Source of the DNA: Clostridium sp. CAG:389
Lineage (GTDB): Bacteria; Bacillota; Clostridia; TANB77; CAG-508
Assembly: GCA_000438255.1 (NCBI GenBank)
Contig: FR901922.1
Span: 1-7,086 of the forward strand
Reading direction: 5' to 3'
DNA length: 7,086 bases
The notes below the pieces were generated by a model. That model had not been told where the DNA came from and searched no databases. It saw only the letters and a program-made list of their open reading frames with translations. Positions 5,948-7,086 of this stretch are shown here, in pieces. A program made the position numbers and the translations under genes. How positions within the stretch are numbered: the first letter of the stretch is position 1; every line of letters begins with the position of its first letter.

Positions 5948-5976
5948 ATTATATAATAAACATTTACCTATTACAA
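5948..5976 (-). promoter_or_regulatory. Promoter of small-peptide mRNA 2
   Basis: On the reverse strand TTGTAA (5971-5976), a 17-nt spacer and a perfect TATAAT (5948-5953) predict a start near 5940-5941, only about 24 nt before the ATG. The -35 touches the stop codon of the patatin gene (5977-5979), so the peptide gene is packed directly behind it. Confidence 0.65.
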
Positions 5977-6828
5977 TTATTCCTTTAAATTTTTTAAAAT
6001 AAATTTTTTCGTTTCTCTATACCCCAATTCATAAAAATAATCCATCTTACTCATATCTAAAAGAGAAATTTTTTTACTCTTAATTTTAATCAAATAATCT
6101 GCTCCACTAAGCTCATACTTAGAAAGTTCCTTCCCCATTAATTCGAACGAACGAAAAGCAACATCAACTAAATTTTTACAACAATTATTATCAACCTCAT
6201 TTTCAAAAACAACACTTACAACTTTATTTGCGCCTAAAAATTTAAGTTCTCTCCAAGGCACATTTTCCCTAATACCCCCATCAACTAATTTTCGATTATT
6301 AAAATCACAAGGAGAAAAAACTGACGGAAAACTACAACTTGCCTGAACACACTCCCCTATATTCGCATCATTAACAAAAATTGTATTATCCGAAAAAGCT
6401 CTTATTTTAGAAGATGTAAAACAAATAACATCCCCCGTATTCATATCAACACTTGGAATTGCTAATGGTGTCTTTATATCAGAAATATTATAAATATTTT
6501 TTTCACTACAAATTTTATTAATTAATTTTTTTATTGACTTCCCAGAATTTAAACCATCAATTATTATTGACCCAGTTAAAGTAATTCCAAAAAATAATTT
6601 AAAAATATTTTTTAATTCTACATACTTTATTTTTTTGCAATATTTTTTAAAAATATAATAAATATCATCAGATTTATATCCAGCAGCATATAAAGTTGCT
6701 ACAATACTCCCTGATGATGTCCCTCCTATATAATCTATTTTTACTTTTTCTTCTTCAAATGCTTTTAATACACCTATATGTGCAGCTCCTTTTGCTCCAC
6801 CACCTGACAATACTAAACCAAAACTCAT
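5977..6828 (-). CDS. Patatin-like phospholipase (serine lipid acyl hydrolase)
   Basis: The protein has 283 residues. The ATG at 6826-6828 (reverse strand) follows the SD AGGGGGG 5 nt upstream, and the family motif begins almost at once, so the start is secure. The visible patatin signatures are the oxyanion loop GGGAKG (9-14), the nucleophile elbow GTSSG (36-40) with Ser38 as the expected nucleophile, and DGG (183-185) with Asp183 as the second member of the Ser-Asp dyad. NVPW (189-192) follows shortly after, as is common in bacterial members. All catalytic elements are present and the length is normal for short bacterial patatins. There is no signal peptide or clear membrane helix, so it is probably cytoplasmic or loosely membrane-bound, hydrolysing acyl esters of phospholipids or other lipids. 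The true substrate cannot be read from sequence. Its transcript would run into peptide gene 2 on the same strand. Confidence 0.92.
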   Translation of the reverse strand: MSFGLVLSGGGAKGAAHIGVLKAFEEEKVKIDYIGGTSSGSIVATLYAAGYKSDDIYYIFKKYCKKIKYVELKNIFKLFFGITLTGSIIIDGLNSGKSIKKLINKICSEKNIYNISDIKTPLAIPSVDMNTGDVICFTSSKIRAFSDNTIFVNDANIGECVQASCSFPSVFSPCDFNNRKLVDGGIRENVPWRELKFLGANKVVSVVFENEVDNNCCKNLVDVAFRSFELMGKELSKYELSGADYLIKIKSKKISLLDMSKMDYFYELGYRETKKFILKNLKE

Positions 6829-6875
6829 AAAACCCCCCTATTCCATTTTATGAATTTAAAAAATTTCAGTTACAA

Positions 6876-6901
6876 TAATATTTTAAAAAATTAAAATATT
6901 A
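6876..6901. repeat. Perfect 11-bp inverted repeat between divergent genes
   Basis: TAATATTTTAA (6876-6886) and TTAAAATATTA (6891-6901) are exact reverse complements separated by AAAA. It lies in the 166-nt gap between the patatin and J-domain genes, so it could be an operator for a dimeric repressor. The surrounding DNA is nearly pure A and T, where such palindromes also arise by chance. Confidence 0.35.
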
Positions 6902-6962
6902 CTAATAATAATTTAATAAAATAAAATTTTTAAAAAATACAATTTATTTTTTTGTATTTTTA

Positions 6963-6971
6963 TGTTATATT
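6963..6971 (+). promoter_or_regulatory. Extended -10 promoter for the J-domain gene
   Basis: TG-T-TATATT (6963-6971) fits an extended -10 element. The -35 position 17 bp upstream (TTTATT, 6943-6948) is poor, as is usual when an extended -10 is present. Transcription would start near 6978, giving a leader of under 20 nt with the SD near its 5' end. Confidence 0.4.
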
Positions 6972-6994
6972 ATCAATAGAAGGGAATGATTTAA

Positions 6995-7086
6995 TTGGAA
7001 GAAAACTATTACGACATTTTAGAAGTAAGTAAAAATGCATCACCAGAAATAATTGAAAAAGCATATAAAACACTAGTAAAAAAATA
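6995..7086 (+). CDS. J-domain (DnaJ-like) protein, N-terminus only (partial)
   Basis: The first 30 residues are visible before the window ends. They read as helix I and most of helix II of a J domain: YYDILEVSKNASPEIIEKAY, then KTLVKKY. The diagnostic HPD loop normally follows this KKY directly, so it would lie just outside the window. J-domain proteins stimulate ATP hydrolysis by DnaK-type chaperones and pass on substrates. A TTG start at 6995 is chosen because the in-frame codon just before it is TAA (6992-6994), no ATG or GTG start precedes it, and AAGGGA (6980-6985) sits 9 nt upstream. The C-terminal domains are unseen, so it could be canonical DnaJ or a shorter J protein. It starts divergently from the patatin gene. 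Confidence 0.85.
   Translation, partial: MEENYYDILEVSKNASPEIIEKAYKTLVKK

Noticed and set aside
6846..6875. TTGTAA with CATAAA/ATAAAA as promoter of the patatin gene (reverse strand)
   Set aside because: The predicted start would fall at the SD itself, leaving almost no leader, and the -10 match is poor.

Overview
The window suggests a very AT-rich Gram-positive anaerobe of the Clostridia. Shine-Dalgarno sites are strong (GGAGG type), promoters are classic sigma-A (TTGACA, 17 bp spacer), and coding regions are rich in A and T. There is a GerMN-domain protein of the kind linked to sporulation and germination, and a giant 2-hydroxyacyl-CoA dehydratase activase-type protein typical of strict anaerobes. 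I cannot name a species.

Layout, left to right. (1) 3-179 (+) is the 3' end of an unrecognised lysine-rich gene. (2) 233-499 is a compact locus with a 22-residue hydrophobic peptide gene (+), a convergent antisense RNA (-), a shared bidirectional terminator, and a 26-nt direct repeat at both ends. (3) 552-1091 (-) is a membrane-anchored GerMN-domain protein. (4) 1333-5658 (+) is a 1441-residue tandem BadF/HgdC-type ATPase fused to DUF2229/HgdB-like domains, with a good promoter at 1210. (5) 5731-5976 is a second copy of the small-peptide/antisense locus in the opposite orientation. It has a 23-residue peptide gene (-), an antisense RNA (+), a bidirectional terminator and a direct repeat. (6) 5977-6828 (-) is a patatin-like phospholipase. 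(7) 6995 to the window end (+) is the start of a J-domain protein.

The main discovery candidate is the pair of small loci at 233-499 and 5731-5976. Each has the architecture of the Fst/par type I toxin-antitoxin system of plasmid pAD1. A short hydrophobic peptide mRNA and a small RNA are transcribed toward each other into one GC-containing bidirectional terminator. A direct repeat covers the peptide start codon and recurs near the 5' end of the small RNA, so that RNA is complementary to the translation start. The two peptides are clearly related (both begin MKD, then LLK and ILI at the same positions, 10 of 22 identical). The two antisense promoters are near-consensus, and both predicted RNAs start with an 8-nt palindrome of the form GC-NNNN-GC followed by AAAA. 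The peptides lack the proline-containing core I recall from Fst, so they may be a separate, possibly undescribed family. Toxicity and antisense control are inferred from architecture.

The genes appear to be separate transcription units. The GerMN gene and the activase gene diverge from a shared 241-nt gap, and each runs downstream, on the same strand, into one of the two antisense RNA genes. The patatin gene runs directly into the second peptide gene.
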